Part shown: positions 42,847-55,641 of the stretch, piece by piece
How positions within the stretch are numbered: position 1 is the first letter of the stretch
Layout: each line of letters starts with the position of its first letter
NCBI GenBank assembly: GCA_027475525.1
Contig: JAMWFC010000089.1
Span: 248,001-312,000, forward strand
DNA length: 64,000 nucleotides
Direction of reading: 5' to 3'
Source of the DNA: Macrolepiota albuminosa
Taxonomy: Eukaryota; Basidiomycota; Agaricomycetes; Agaricales; Agaricaceae
Notes under the pieces: model-generated
What the model was told of the DNA's origin: nothing
The model's database searches: none
The model's input: only the letters and a program-made list of their open reading frames with translations
Program-made: the position numbers and the translations under genes

Positions 42847-43722
42847 CTGGAGTACTTACTGGGTGTGTCCATAATTACCACCCCTTATTGTACTATAGGA
42901 CCTAGGACACAGTTAGCTCAAGCATATGACCCTCTGTATGGTCACATGCGTAAAAATAGGTCCTTAAATAAATAAAAACCGATTCCTCCCCTCCCTCCCC
43001 GGAGCCTATCCTTCTGCGACACAACGCGCACGTGATGGGTTCACGTGCGCTCCCTTGCGCGCACCGCGATCCCTACGTCCAACAAGAACAAGTGAAGGGC
43101 TGCATGGGGAATTAAGGCGTTCGCGGACATGATGGCTCATGAGCATAGTTGTAGCCGATCTCACAGCATGCCCTGGAACTCGCACATCAGTTGACATAGG
43201 CTCTGATTCTAGAAGGGCTTAAAAAGCAGCTGGAAAAAGACTGAGCAGGTCCGAGGGGAGAGTCGATCTGAAGTCTTGCAGTTGTCGTAACTTGTCTAGG
43301 CCCTTCTTAAACTTCTGCCTCCGGACAATGCGGCCGATGTACCTTGACTACGCATCACTACGATGCAGGATACCATAGCAAACGTTCTTTTAGAAGTCAA
43401 TTTTAATTACATCTACATCCCTCCTATCCGTATATCAAGTCCGACAAGAGTAGACAAAGCTAAGAATGAATGGAGAGCAAGAGATATTCAAAAATTGTAC
43501 AGGCTACAAGATACAACAAGATCATATACATACAAATGCGAGGGTGAAGTAGATCAAGATGTTTTTATCGTACATGGATGGTATCACAATGCGTAAGGTA
43601 ATGAAGAGAATGAAAGGTGTCGTGTAGCAAAGGTATGTCAGTAGGGTGTGAGACCAAGAATCCAAATGAATACGAGACAAAATTGAAGATACAAGAAAGG
43701 GTGGCAGTGTTCGACTTTCCTC
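42847..43722. other. Island border and 3' flank of the F-box gene
   Basis: CpG returns abruptly at about 43,010. No gene recognised; the open frame at 43,363-43,596 has no recognisable features. Confidence 0.35.
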
Positions 43723-46664
43723 TCAGACAAAGAGCGAGGTATCGAGGCCATGCGAAAAATCAATAACGACAATTTTATGGTCATGAGACGTGCTAGGTCT
43801 CCTTTAGCATGCCGTGACCTGGAACTCAATCTAAAGCACATACCTGACAATTCGAGTCACATCGAACTTCACATCGAAAATATGGCTCGTGTGAGTATTC
43901 GTGAACTCGCGCACGAGGTTACCTAGGTGAAAACGTCACCTCTTTTGATGGGACAGAAAAACAAACAATGTCAAACTCACCAGTTGCGAAATCCCATACC
44001 TTGACTGTCTTATCGTAGCTGGCGCTCACGAGCCTGCCGCACCTTGGATCAAAAGCCACCGCCCGAACAAGGGCCTGATGACCAAGTAGAGTCCGCACGC
44101 ACTCTCCGGTTTCTGTACTCCATACTTTGATCTTGCAATCAGTCGAGCCAGACACAATGAGACCATCCTGGAACATTATGAAGAGCTGGTCGCGGAAGCG
44201 CTGCAATAGAACTGACCTTGAACTCGATGCAGGCGAGACCACGATCGTGTCCCTCGAAAGTCCGGATCCGTTCCCCACTGGCAATATCCCACAGGATCAT
44301 CTTTCCGTCACCACTGGCGCTGACCTTGTCAACCAAATAGCTTTTTGTTATCATTCATGTTTTTGCCAACAGTAACATGAAGACTCACGACACGGCCAGC
44401 CTGGAGTCCTACGGCGTTTACAGGCCCTTCATGTCCCCTTAGGACCCTAGCGAGCGTTAGGGTTTCCCTGTCCCACACTCGAATTCCAGCGTCCTTGGAG
44501 CTGCAGCAAAAACAAAAAAGTCAGTACTTGCGCCACAGACCGCCGATCGGCCCTGACTCAGGCACCAGTATCGCGGAAGCAAGTTCAAAACAACTTGACA
44601 ACCCCTGACCCTGCATAGCGTCGGACGACAAAACTTATAAGATTAAACTCACCAGCTCACAATCCAGCGGTCGTCAATTCGCAGATCAAGCACACCGCCG
44701 GTATGACCGCGGAGTACGGTGCAAAGCTCCCCGTTAACTTCACGATCGTCATCGTCCCCGACGCGGGAACCAGTCCACAGGTTCCAGACGCAAACTGAGC
44801 AGTCCGAGCTACCGCTAACCATGAACCCCTGCTTCCGGTCTGCGCCCTCTGCATCCTCCTCACCTTGATCCCAGTCAATACTGAACTTGAGGCACAAGAC
44901 ACTACCGGTGTGCCCTTGAACATCTCCTCCAGAGACCGGAACGGAACCAAAATTCCCTAGCAGCCTCCCATCCTTTAAACTCCATACCTTGATCGTGCGG
45001 TCCCTGGACCCAGTGATAATTCGTTTAGAATCAAACTCAAGGCAATACACGCTATCTGCGTGCCCCATAATTGACAGGACCTGTGGTGCATATGGAGATA
45101 TCGCCGGGGCATTGGGGAAAGGTGGGAGCATCGCGGATGGGCGTAAGTGAGGATAGTGCCGCGGCTGAGGTAGATGCATAGGAGATTCAGACCCGTGGAC
45201 AAGAGCAGTCCCGTTCCACCGCCGTTCAAGCTCGAGACGAATCCAGTATAACTTCTGCCAATCGAGTTGCAGCGGTGCGCCACTGAGACTTTTTTGCTGA
45301 TCCTGGTTAGAAATGGTCCCCAGAGTAGAGATAGAGGGGCATGAAGTGAGGCCGAAAGTGTTTAAATTAGAAACTGAGGTAGAACGGGAGGGTGGCGGAG
45401 AAGAAAGCCGCGGCCGAAAAGCACTTGATCTTGGAGAGAAAAAACGCCGCGGACTCGATCGCGAGGTTGGCATAGACGAGGAGGAAGACAATGGGAATCC
45501 ACCGTCACTTGCAAAGAGTCGTTTCGCTCGACGTTTCTTTTTTGACGTTACAGGCTGAACAGTCGACATGATGGGTTCTGGCGTTCTCCAAGGTGTACTT
45601 TCGGCAGGTTTGGGGTTCACAATGGATGGGCGGCGGCGGGTGAGGTCTACATCCCAACAACTAAGAAATAGAGCTCGCCAAACAGAATTATCTGTAGCCA
45701 ACACACGCCATGTGCGCGAAACGGCACCGCAGGTAAGTATGGTGGGCAGGGAGGAAGGACCACTACAAAGTTGCATAAAAATATACAGCGCAAGCTCTTG
45801 AGGAAGGAGAGCGATGATATCTAGGATGTTTGTGGTAAGTATGCATGTTTCAACTTTGGATTAGAGAAGAGAAAAATTAAGGAGACTACTTTTTGGAACA
45901 CAACAAATTGCTAAGAAGTGAACAACGACGTTATGTAAAGGTCAAGGACGACAATGAAATGCCATGCAGCGGCAGACAGACGCATCGACAACAGATAAGC
46001 TACTGAAAAACGCAAAAAGGCGTTTGGACGGCACCTGAAGGCCCGGTGAGAGGATTACAAAATGGTCCACAGGTCGAGAGGGCATGGGTCATGCTCGAAC
46101 TCGACCACAGTGGCAAATAGACGCAGAGGAACAGGAGAGCGCACCTATTCCTGTCACTGCGCGTGATCCGTAATAAGAGTCAATGAAAAAGCATGCTTCG
46201 TCGTCGATAGTGATCAGCTCGCCCTCCTCGCCGTCGAGTGGCTCAGTCTCATTGTAGTCGAAGAAGTTATCACAACACTTCGTACGCGTCCTTTGTAATC
46301 CATAGCTGTAGGTATAGGAGTTATAGGGTGACCGAGGGGGTGAAAGAACGTCCCAGATACGGGGTAATATGTTCTTGAATGGTGAGCGATTCATCGGCGT
46401 CAAACTGTTAGGATCGAATTGGACGAATGAAAAGGAAGAAGAGTCAACAGTCGGTGTCGGTGATGAGGGACGCGTAATCGTGTGCGCGTGTGGGACAGCA
46501 AGGGGAGCACCATCAACAAACTCTGAATAGGGTAGATCCGACGTCGTTAGGAATGGCGAACCAAGGGTGGTATTGAAGAGTTGAGAGAATCCTGGTTGCG
46601 AAGAACGTCGATGGTGGCGGGTGCGGAAGGGGGATGGGGACGGCGTGGAGAGTACCGTCGACAT
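43723..46664 (-). CDS. F-box/WD40 repeat protein
   Basis: Seven exons (46664-46145, 45820-44653, 44500-44389, 44324-44217, 44167-43981, 43922-43844, 43792-43723) give 747 aa in one frame. Intron 1 (324 bp) is unusually long for this window. An N-terminal disordered region ends in an acidic stretch (EPLDGEEGELITIDDEACFF). The F-box starts near residue 174, DIIALLPQELALYIFMQL. After a basic Ser/Arg-rich linker, seven WD40 repeats run from about 422 to the end: GHADSVYCLEF..IKVW, GHTGSVLCLKF..VCVW, GHTGGVLDLRI..IRVW, GHEGPVNAVGL..MILW, GHDRGLACIEF..IKVW, GHQALVRAVAF..VKVW, HTSHIFDVKFD..IVVIDF. The architecture is that of an SCF ubiquitin ligase substrate receptor (Cdc4/Fbw7, Pop1, Sel-10 class): the F-box binds Skp1 and the propeller binds phosphorylated substrate. 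Which orthologue it is cannot be told from sequence alone. The start is the first ATG of the open frame. Confidence 0.92.
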
Positions 46665-46749
46665 CGTGGAGGGCAATGACCCAAGGAGTCTCGGTGGTTT
46701 TTGCAGCCAACACTCACGTCACGAGATCACCTCGTGGCAGAGATTGTGA
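46665..46749 (-). promoter_or_regulatory. Immediate upstream region of the F-box gene
   Basis: No distinct promoter element recognised. Confidence 0.25.
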
Positions 46750-47121
46750 TTATTCTTCAAACACACATCCCACTCCGATAGCCTCTGGTAACCCGCCCCA
46801 GATCCCCGTGTCTCCGCGCCTCGTGTGTCCGAGCCTCGGTCGCAGTCCGGTCATAAGCTTGAGGGCTTCATCTTCTGGAGACAGTGCACCAATAGCATGT
46901 TCGACTCGAGATCGACCCTTGGTAACCTTGTGTGGCTTGGAAACGAGGTAGACGAATGGGCTTATCCTGGCTTTCTGATTGCTGAGAGTCAGAAGTTTCT
47001 TCAGTACCCACCCAGATGAAGTTAGGGGGCCAAAAAGGCTTCCTTGAGCACATTTGATGATCGACTGCTGCCTTCTCATAGCTGCTGTTCTCACGAAATC
47101 CTCGGCGTCTGAAAGATCCAT
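46750..47121 (-). CDS. Uncharacterised open frame upstream of the F-box gene
   Basis: 123 codons, MDLSDAEDFVRTAAMRRQQS ... GIWGGLPEAIGVGCVF, on the same strand, ending 85 bp before the F-box start. A second frame with its ATG at 47,155 (MEQILESALVPDGSFRRRGF) overlaps it. I recognise neither. It may be a small gene, a 5' leader ORF or chance. Confidence 0.22.
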   Translation of the reverse strand: MDLSDAEDFVRTAAMRRQQSIIKCAQGSLFGPLTSSGWVLKKLLTLSNQKARISPFVYLVSKPHKVTKGRSRVEHAIGALSPEDEALKLMTGLRPRLGHTRRGDTGIWGGLPEAIGVGCVFEE

Positions 47122-47155
47122 CAGGGACTAGTGCAGATTCTAGGATTTGCTCCAC

Positions 47156-50100
47156 GTGAAATTCGCTTCAAATTTTTATTCCTTTCCAGTGACCCAGGGA
47201 CATACAGCTACTGAACGAACAAACCTTGTAATGACAGGTACTGCATAAATAGTTGAGTCGACAATATTTGATCAAAACGAAAGCTTTTGCGAATTTCTGC
47301 GCCTAACTTTGCAATCTTGGGAAATATTTCTCTTGGAATTCGGACTACTTGTAGCCACCACAATTTACGAGCGAAGGGCAAAGAGTGAATGTTGTTGAAA
47401 GGCGCGGTATATATCAACGCCTTCGCTATAACATTCTCGCTTGATTACAGCTGACTGGCATCAATGATCATTGATGAACTTCGGTTGCAAAGGAGATGAG
47501 GAATCTCGTTCGTTTTTCTATCCTTTACTGTTTCTAACTGATTTTCCATAACTATTATCCGAGCTAGTTTTAGGTATTGTATTTTCCGTGAACAGCAGTG
47601 TAGCGCCCATTCAAATTCTTGTTCGAGCATTATTTGTTTGGACAATAAATAAGGCCCTGCCAGTGGTTTTCATCCATATCTCCCTGGGGCGTCAGCGTTT
47701 TTGGCAACTCTTTCCCTCCGGAATTAAAGACGTCGCCCACTGGTGAGTTCTCGGGAGCCCTACACGATCGTCCGCAACTAGAACAAGGACCCTGGTGAAA
47801 TTAAGCCTATGGTGAGAATCTCAAGTCCTGTCACGGTTGTCACAGGGTATCTGTCCTTGTCCCCATTGTCCCCATTTCGGTATCTGTTGTGTTGTACACG
47901 CTATTACCTTCAACGTCTTCCATGACCATGTCTTCCACGTCGCCATGGACCTCTCTTGTTCTTTGTATCACGGGCAACTTGTAGAGACGTCTGGGGGAAT
48001 GCATCTTCGACCGTGGTAGTGCTCCGATAGTTTAAGGGGTGTGTTGTTCAGTCTGACAACGCCTTTGTATCCTAATAGCTGGGATATTGAATCGAACTAG
48101 GTTGCCAGAAGTATGCCGTGGGCCCGTTTCGGAGACGTGTGTATCTTCGCCGTCGGAAAGGCTATGGCTGTTCACGTCGATACTACAAGTTGCGTTCTCT
48201 GCAACAGTGCCTTGCTTTGTTTCCTCCCCAGGCTAGTTACGTCAGGTTAGGGCCCAATCTTTCTGCCTTCAGTATCTTGTGCCTCTCCGCAGCTGTAAAT
48301 CGAGGGAGTACAATCGATATGTTGTGTAGAGCCTGATACGATGACGTCGGCTCATGTCGTTGTATTCTGTGAACGTCAATCTCAGTTTTCCTCCCTCAAA
48401 TTTTTTCGACGCATCAGAAACCACGTAAGAGCAGGACAAGCGTGTGTAAGAGTCGAGATACAATTTGATACTGAAATTGCATGATCCGAGGGGTAAAAAC
48501 CATACAATGGGTTTCTTTGTTCTTTGTTTAGTCTTTACTTATGGTAATCGTCAAGCAATTTCTCACCGGGGCGTATTGATTCTAGAAGGGACGATCGATA
48601 CTATGGCTTAGCCAACGTGCCCTTCATTATATTATTGGACATTGGGATCACTGATCATGACACAGAAAGTAATGTATTCCTGCCTCAGCCGATTTCTGAA
48701 ATACAGTCCCCTGCTCATATTCTGGCTATACCTCCCGTCTTGAGCAAAAAGCCGATCCGTCTGCTGAACGGTAAGGTGTCTCAACATGTTGGATTAAAGT
48801 GGAAGCGAAATGGTTAAAATATTAGAGTTCAAAGATCTGGTCTTACGAGAAAGATATTATCGGTCTGTCTGGGAAACTCAATTCAAATGCGTCCCTGCAT
48901 AGATCAAATCTGCGGAAGACGGACATCTGTCGTTCTACTGCTGTGGCGAATTTGGAAGGACGCTGGACTTGGTCTCTCCGACACGGGCATATATGCACAT
49001 AGGCTTCTTGGGTCACCCTTGTGTATATAAGAGGAGGTAGGGTTGTCATTGGTAATAGTTAGACCAGTGATCTCCATTACATACTAGTCGATGAGACTGC
49101 GCGCCATGCATCGGTCGATGGTTACGTGCAGATCTGGATGTTGTCAAATGTCATTTTGCGCACCGAGACATGGCAACCGCACTCATTGTTGGGCGAGATT
49201 TGAACCGGTCTTCCCTAAACTATAATTAGAAATTCTTGTTCTGTATCAATAAAGATATCAAGTTCTTGCCTCGTGCCCGTGTGTCGAAGGGGAAAACAGT
49301 CACGGCTGCAGTTCCAATGTTTGCTTTCCTTCTTGCTTGCTTTTCCCTCCAAAGGGAAGTTCAGGACAACATGCATCTATGCAACGCGGCAGCTTGTATA
49401 ATGCACGTCAAAAAATAAATTCTGGATGGCTGCGGACCACTTACTCTCCTCGGATGTTTATTTACATTGACCCTTTTACGTTGCCCCGCAAGGACTTTCT
49501 TGTTCTTATCTACAACTGGTCAATGGTATTGAATCATCGGGATCTGTCCTCGCCTCTGACGAAGTTTATAGCCTCTTCCCGTCCTAAGTTACACCGCTTC
49601 AGTATAATACATTCATCGGACCCTACTTCTCGATTAGCCAAAGCCAGTACAGCGATCCAGATCTCGAGAAATCCTACCTTCGGCCCAAAGGCGTGCTTTC
49701 AAGTCGCGTAGGAACTACAGTTCGGTGGAAGGTAACACGACCCCCTTGACCGCTCTCACGTCAGCCTAAAATATCTGTCATACGTATTGCATACAGAGCT
49801 TCCATACCTCCACAGTTTCAGGGTGCCAAGTAAATCGATTGAATTTTTTTGAGGAAGAGCAGTTGGAGGGGAAAGACATCGGAATTTCTGAAGATACAGA
49901 ACGTACGAGCTTGTGCTAATCCTATCCGCCGTTCTGTCGAGTCCTTACTCTCCCTTGTCGCGATGGATAGTCTATGAGTCCCAATGGCACCATTCCTTCG
50001 GCTCGATATATCAAACCAAAATATCTATCGATGTGTACAGGGTTCTGAATTTCGAAGTACTTCTGTTCTTCTTGTACTGCGGCGTTTGATTGTAATGGAT

Positions 50101-53070
50101 TCAACGGATTTTTTTCCTGAACGTCCCTCTTGGGACGGCGAATTCCGCCATATAAAAATGCTTAAAGTAGAATGCTGACGTTAATCCTCAGTATACTTCA
50201 CTTCGCCATGCCCTCAGTCATATCGTCTAGTAAGTCCATGACTCTAAAATCGAGATTAGTTCTCATGTCACACCAAGTACCCTTGATGTACCAAGTCCTT
50301 TTCCAGAGACAGCTACAATGCATTGTCAGGCAAATTGAGCACCTCGAGGCACGCATAGAGGCTTTAGAACGTGCGAAGGACACAAATCCAGTAGGTCTAC
50401 TACCTAGTTGCTACCATGGGCCAACAAAATTGATTAGCGGTGATTAGAAAAGCTTTCACATCGTTGGTCTTTTTCTTTGCTTTCTGCTGTATCGATTGGC
50501 CGACTTGATTTTTAGAATTCGTCCACAACCCTTCAGCAACTCCCCTAAAAACCCCCAGAGGACTTTTACGGACCTAAGAATTTTCCTAGCCATTCTCCCT
50601 TCGCTTGTAGTTCCCACTCGTTGAGTCTTTTTGATACAAATCGCTTCTGTCGCTTCTTGTATATAGTACTTTGTCTAATTGTATCGCCCTACTTCCGTCT
50701 CCTTGGATGCTGTGACGCAGGTAGATATGAGTAAAGAATGTCCTGACGGTATTTTGTGCGTTTTTTCTGGATTCCAAGTCGGCAGACACTGACTCGAGGC
50801 TCCAAATATCCACTTTCCGGGCGCTTTCCGTGATTGTAATTTTTTGCTGAAATTTCTAGCACGTTTGTTTCTCAAGACCTATGGATCGGTTGCATGCTCA
50901 CCGCAAAGATTACGAGTGGACAAAATTCGCAAATCATGTATCTTCCAAAAGATCGTTCCATCCCTTATCCCTGGTTTTGGTGATCGTATTCATCGTGCCT
51001 CGTATTGTGACTGTACTAAAGCCTTATCGCGACCTTTAAATCATTCAGTTCCAAGAAGGCGTCAAGAGAGATATGATTGCGCACTGACTGTCAGGAAATT
51101 TGGGCCAAGATTTTCCTTAGCCTGGATCGGTATAGGTTTACCTGATGCTCACAGCTCGTTGGATATCTGGGTGGAAGTAAGAGGATTAATTCAGCTGAGA
51201 CCTGGCGTCTTCAACGAGTTTCATGCGAAGCAAGTCATATTCTGTGAGAAAACACTGTCTCCATTTAATCAGCTATGTACAGGAAAGATGTTTCTCACCT
51301 GGTTTCCGGGGGTGGCCACAATAAGGCTGAAGTAAGAGAATAGTAAGTCATTGGCATCCAGCTTGCTTGAAAGACTGTGGTGGATTCTTAAGGAACGATT
51401 CTTAGATCAAGGAATCTTGAAATGGTCTTTAGTATAGGTGTTTGCCTCGTGGTGCGTTACGTGAGTATCAATCAAGTGAGACGTCAACGTTGCACCAACG
51501 ACTGGCGGATATTAGAAGGCGAGGACGCTGTTGACTGGCAACGAGGTATAAAGCATCCTACTAAACTAAGTTTAATAATCATACAAACAACATGTGGAGG
51601 ACAGGAGGATGTCGTAAGGAGTTTGATATTTGTTCCGAACCTAAGGCCTAAGGCCTAATCGGTTAGTGCTCTTGTTCTTTCCAGATATAAATGTGTGTCG
51701 TAAGTTGACAAATCGGGACAGATTATACATCATACATCTGGCAAGTGTGGGCCGCGTAACCATCAGTACTACATACCCCTGTAGCTCGGAGAACAAGGTT
51801 TCTTCATGATCAAGAACAGCTGAATCCTAGCACGATGGCTTGAGAGTAGATGTAGTAGTACCCAACATTCTGGACGATCTGAGATACGGGCTGCTTGTTG
51901 AGTCCCTCGTTACTGCTCTCACGCTCGCCGATTCCACGCTAAAGCGGAGTTTGAATCCCCCCTGAAATGGACTCCACGCGACCCACACGACGCGTGGCGT
52001 CTTTCACCCCTTTATTTTGATCAATCTATACTTTTTTCTCACGTTTTATAGGGTGCTTTTCGGGAGGAGGGGAGGAAGAGGTTAGAGGGGGATAAGGAAA
52101 TAGTGAAGCCGAAAGGACGACAACCCAGACAGAACAACCACAGCGGGCGAGATAAGGCAAGGCAACACACACCACGGGAGGTCGCGACAACGCGCGTACA
52201 CGAACACAAGGGCAGAACATAGGACATGACAAGGTTGAACCCGCCACAACACACAACACACCAAACCAGGAAAACCCCCCATGTCCTACCTGGATCAGTT
52301 TGTGATGTGACCTCGCCTACACCCACGCCACAACAAAATCTGCGAGGGAAGTTCTAATCCACAACGCTAAAACACTCGCACATCACCATTACGATACGAC
52401 TACACACACACAGCGTAGAGTACCAGAGTTACTTTACCCCCTCCCCTTAGCCCTGTGTCGCTTGCCGGCGGTAAAAATAGAATTAATTCATTCTCCAGAC
52501 TATGAAGAGCGCCTGCAAGCGGCTATTGAAGGTGTCAATGAGAGGTACTATTGATCTTCTGCAGTTCCTCAGGATCTCAGGTGACTCTTTGTAGCCTCAA
52601 TGGCTCTTCCCTTTCAGGTCAATACAAATACCCTCAGTGACAGAGCATGTAGAGATTACGAATCACACTGCAAGTGGTTACAAGAGTGCCAATTCTTGTC
52701 CACCAAGCAGATTGTGCTTCTTGCCTGGGCAGACAAAGCAGCCGTGTCTAGGCAACCTTTATCTAACAGGCTAAGGAAATTGGTGGTCTTGCTAATCTAC
52801 CTAATCTTGCTGGTCTATCCACCGAAATCACTTCGGGTACGATATCCTTCTACTGCATCATATTTATTAGTCCTGACACATATAAACCTTCTATCCATGG
52901 TTAGTATTTGACATTCACCAGTGTGGCAACTTGGTAAAATAATGGCTGACTAGTATTTCGAAACAAGACTCTGTGACCATCTGTCACGTCAGACTGAAAG
53001 TAGTAATGCCAGCCAAAGTTAATTTCAGAATTGTCGTTTAACTTTACTCGCTTGGTGATATGCGAAGTGC
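47156..53070. other. 5.9 kb without a recognisable gene
   Basis: CpG level is close to that of the genic regions, yet only short open frames are present and none shows a domain. The longest (+ 49,337-49,711 and + 50,844-51,335) have no codon-like character I could support. 51,950-52,460 is strongly strand-asymmetric (A-rich on the plus strand at 52,060-52,270). It may be a gene graveyard, long regulatory DNA, or non-coding transcription units. Confidence 0.4.
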
Positions 53071-55277
53071 ATGCTAACTCCCTCTGGTACATCATCTGCT
53101 ATACGAAATTCGCTCTCTACAGCACCCATCTTATCGGAAAATTTTGAAATGCGACCGTTAGATAATGTCTCTGTGGGACCCGTCGCTATCGAGCGTTCGT
53201 CCGGGGTAGACGACGACGAGCTATCACAGATCGCAAGGGACGAGAAAGGTACTGTTTGACGAGTACTAACATCCTATATTGCACAGCGACTCTGTAGTGC
53301 TGACAAACGTTCAATTTATACAGGACACGAACGAGGGCTTTATTGGAGACTTGGAGTATCTTTCTTTCTTTTTGGTCTTCTCAACAACGGTAAGTAAGCA
53401 TTTGATTTACAATCCCTCATTAAGGAATGACATTATCGTATGCTCAGTTCTCTACGTCATCATACTTTCTGCCGCCTTAGACCTTGTACCACCTTCAACC
53501 CCCAAAGGAATAATCGCCTTTGTTAACATCGCCCCCGCTCTAGTTGCCAAGATTGGATGGCCTTATCTATTGAAGGGTCGTATACGATACACGAAACGTC
53601 TCATAGGGTGTTGCTTGCTTAGTTCCGCTGGGATGATTGTACGCCCTGGGTCTTCTCTTCTCTCAGCGTACCTGATTGCTTTTCAAGGTCGTTGCCGCTT
53701 TTGATAGTCTCAATATGCGGCTTCTTGGGATTAGTCTTGCGTCTTTCTCATCAGGTAGAGTATTCTGCCCGTCGACGTGTGGATACTCAGCTAAACCCTC
53801 TGGTATTACTAGGTTTGGGCGAGTTAACTTTCTTACAACTGTCGACTACGTATGCCCCACCTTCCGTCGCTGGCCGTAGTGTTGGGTAATCTGCACTTTC
53901 TGGTCTTGGAACCGCAATAATCAGACGCGTTTAGGTATTTTGCCTCTGGAACCGGAGCGGCCGGTCTCGTTGGTGCGTTTCTTTGGTGGGAGGTTCGAAG
54001 TTTGGGCGTGCGAATTGGCGTTGGGCTCTCATCAGTGCGCGTTACATTGCTTTTTGAAATCTTCTCGCTGACATCGTGTTGTTTAGATTATGCCCTGGAT
54101 CATACCGATCACGTATTTTTTCATTGCTTTTTGAAATCTTCTCGCTGACATCGTGTTGTTTAGATTATGCCCTGGATCATACCAATCACGTATTTTTTCC
54201 TATTACCCCACAGTTCTGCCTTCCTCTATGCTGCGTCTCCGTCACTAGATGAAAACGCAACGATGCCTGCGGAAGACTACGACGTAGCATACACGTCACT
54301 GCCTGCAACGGAGGATGAGGCAGAAGAGGAGGCGAGTTCTACGTCTTCTGGTCCCAAACGGGTAGTATCGTTATCTGCGAATGATAAATGGCGTCTAGTC
54401 AAGCCTTTATTGATTAAGTATATGCTACCTCTATGTGAGTGGATTTCTACGGTCTGGAGTTACCGATCTCACGCCCTGCTCTAGTCATCGTTTACCTGGT
54501 ATGTGAAAGGTGTCGCATTTCCAGAAATTCACTGACATATCATAGTTCGAATACACGATTAACCAAGTACGTATGGTATTCGTGTGGTTTACCAATGCTC
54601 TTAAGAGACTGTTAGGGAATCGCTCCGACCCTCCTCTATCCTGTACCCAATGCCAAGGATCACCCTATTCTCAACAAGCTCATTCACAGTGTCCGTGATT
54701 ACTATCCACTCTGGCAAGTACGTCTGTGACCAGCTCCTTATCTTGCCAATCTTATTTCGATGGACTTTTTCAACAGCTCGTGTACCAGACAACCGTCTTC
54801 TTGTCCCGATCCTCCATTACATTAGGTATACCGCCCCTTCCAGCCGGTCTGCTTTCTCTTCCCGCTGTTCTCCAGGCCTTGATTTTCACTATATTGGCTT
54901 TTGAGTCTGCCGTAGGGTTGTTCCCAGGAGACGATGGCGCTGTAAGCATTATAACCGTATTTCTGCTCATCAGCCTTGAAGGTGTCTGTGGTGGTCTTGC
55001 GTAGTGCGTCCTTTCTATAGTGTTGAACGTTTATCTTGACTGGACATTCACTCTCATCAGCGTGAATGTGTTCTACCGTATAAATCAGGAACGCCTAGAC
55101 TCACAGAGTGCCCATGACGTCGAACGCACCAAGCAGGAAAGGGAGTTCAGGATTGGCTCAATTGGGTTCGCTGATTCGTGTGGGATTTTGTTTGCGGCGG
55201 TAATTGCTGTGCCGACGGAGGTTACGCTGTGCAGGGCACAGATCAGCAGAGGCAAGACGCTTTGTCAAGGCTTGTAG
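53071..55277 (+). CDS. BTN1: Battenin/CLN3 family vacuolar membrane protein
   Basis: Twelve exons (53071-53248, 53324-53389, 53448-53638, 53688-53754, 53813-53885, 53935-54034, 54164-54434, 54485-54498, 54546-54566, 54616-54717, 54777-55003, 55061-55277) give 508 aa in one frame, including 14-nt and 21-nt micro-exons. CLN3 hallmarks in order: FFLFGLLNN + VLYVIILSAALD; NIAPALVAKIGWPYLL; SGLGELTFLQLSTTY; FASGTGAAGLVGA; FIVYLFEYTINQG; HSVRDYYPLWQLVYQTTVFL; EGVCGGLAYVNVFY; a soluble end after FRIGSIGFADSCGIL. About 10-11 membrane helices, with an acidic cytosolic loop (EDEAEEEASS). Yeast Btn1 acts in vacuolar pH and arginine homeostasis. The intron 54035-54163 contains a 77-bp tandem copy of the exon 7 border; without it the intron is a normal 52 bp. 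The upstream acceptor leads to an in-frame TGA. Confidence 0.93.
54046..54199. repeat. 77-bp tandem duplication (one mismatch) at a CLN3 splice acceptor
   Basis: ATTGCTTTTTGAAATCTTCT at 54046 and 54123. The copies differ only at ACCGATC versus ACCAATC. It duplicates the intron end and the first ~36 bases of exon 7. Likely the same artefact as the other 77-bp repeats, here joining two alleles. Confidence 0.9.
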
Positions 55278-55641
55278 AATTACACATGTATGTCCACGTT
55301 TCATTACCATAATCTTAATAAATCTTTTTTCAATATCTGTTGAATGATGTTGCCTGATTGTATCGTATGCTAGTATCGAATATAGCTCGTTTTCAGACGC
55401 AGGGCGGAAATTGGTGCACTACAACAAAACGTTGCTGGGGTATCTTAAGGACGTCCCTCGGCTGTGAGGTCCGTTATCAAAGATTCATCTCTTTTGAACC
55501 CAAAAGCATCCTTGCAGAATGCTTGCGGCGAACGAGATATGATAGAAAGATACTCAAGGACTGTCTTCCCATTGCCATGGGTTCATGTACGTCATTCGAA
55601 GACTGGTACAGTATCTTGTGACCGCATCAACTGGCGACGCC
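55278..55641. terminator. Convergent 3' region of CLN3 and the methyltransferase
   Basis: 365 bp between the two stop codons. Contains AATAAATC at 55,317-55,324, a poly(A)-signal-like motif for CLN3. Confidence 0.35.

Noticed and set aside
49337..49711. 124-codon plus-strand frame
   Set aside because: No motif, no neighbouring exon that extends it.
50844..51335. 163-codon plus-strand frame
   Set aside because: No recognisable domain, and residue pattern looks random; not supported as a gene.
51925..51995. tRNA-like segment with GAGTCC...GGACTC ends and a GTTTGAATCC box
   Set aside because: The acceptor-like ends and T-arm-like box are present, but no D-loop G-G or anticodon stem could be folded, so I do not call a tRNA.
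52026..52326. Three overlapping minus-strand frames rich in Cys/Val/Leu
   Set aside because: Produced by an A-rich plus strand; overlapping in all frames with no motif.
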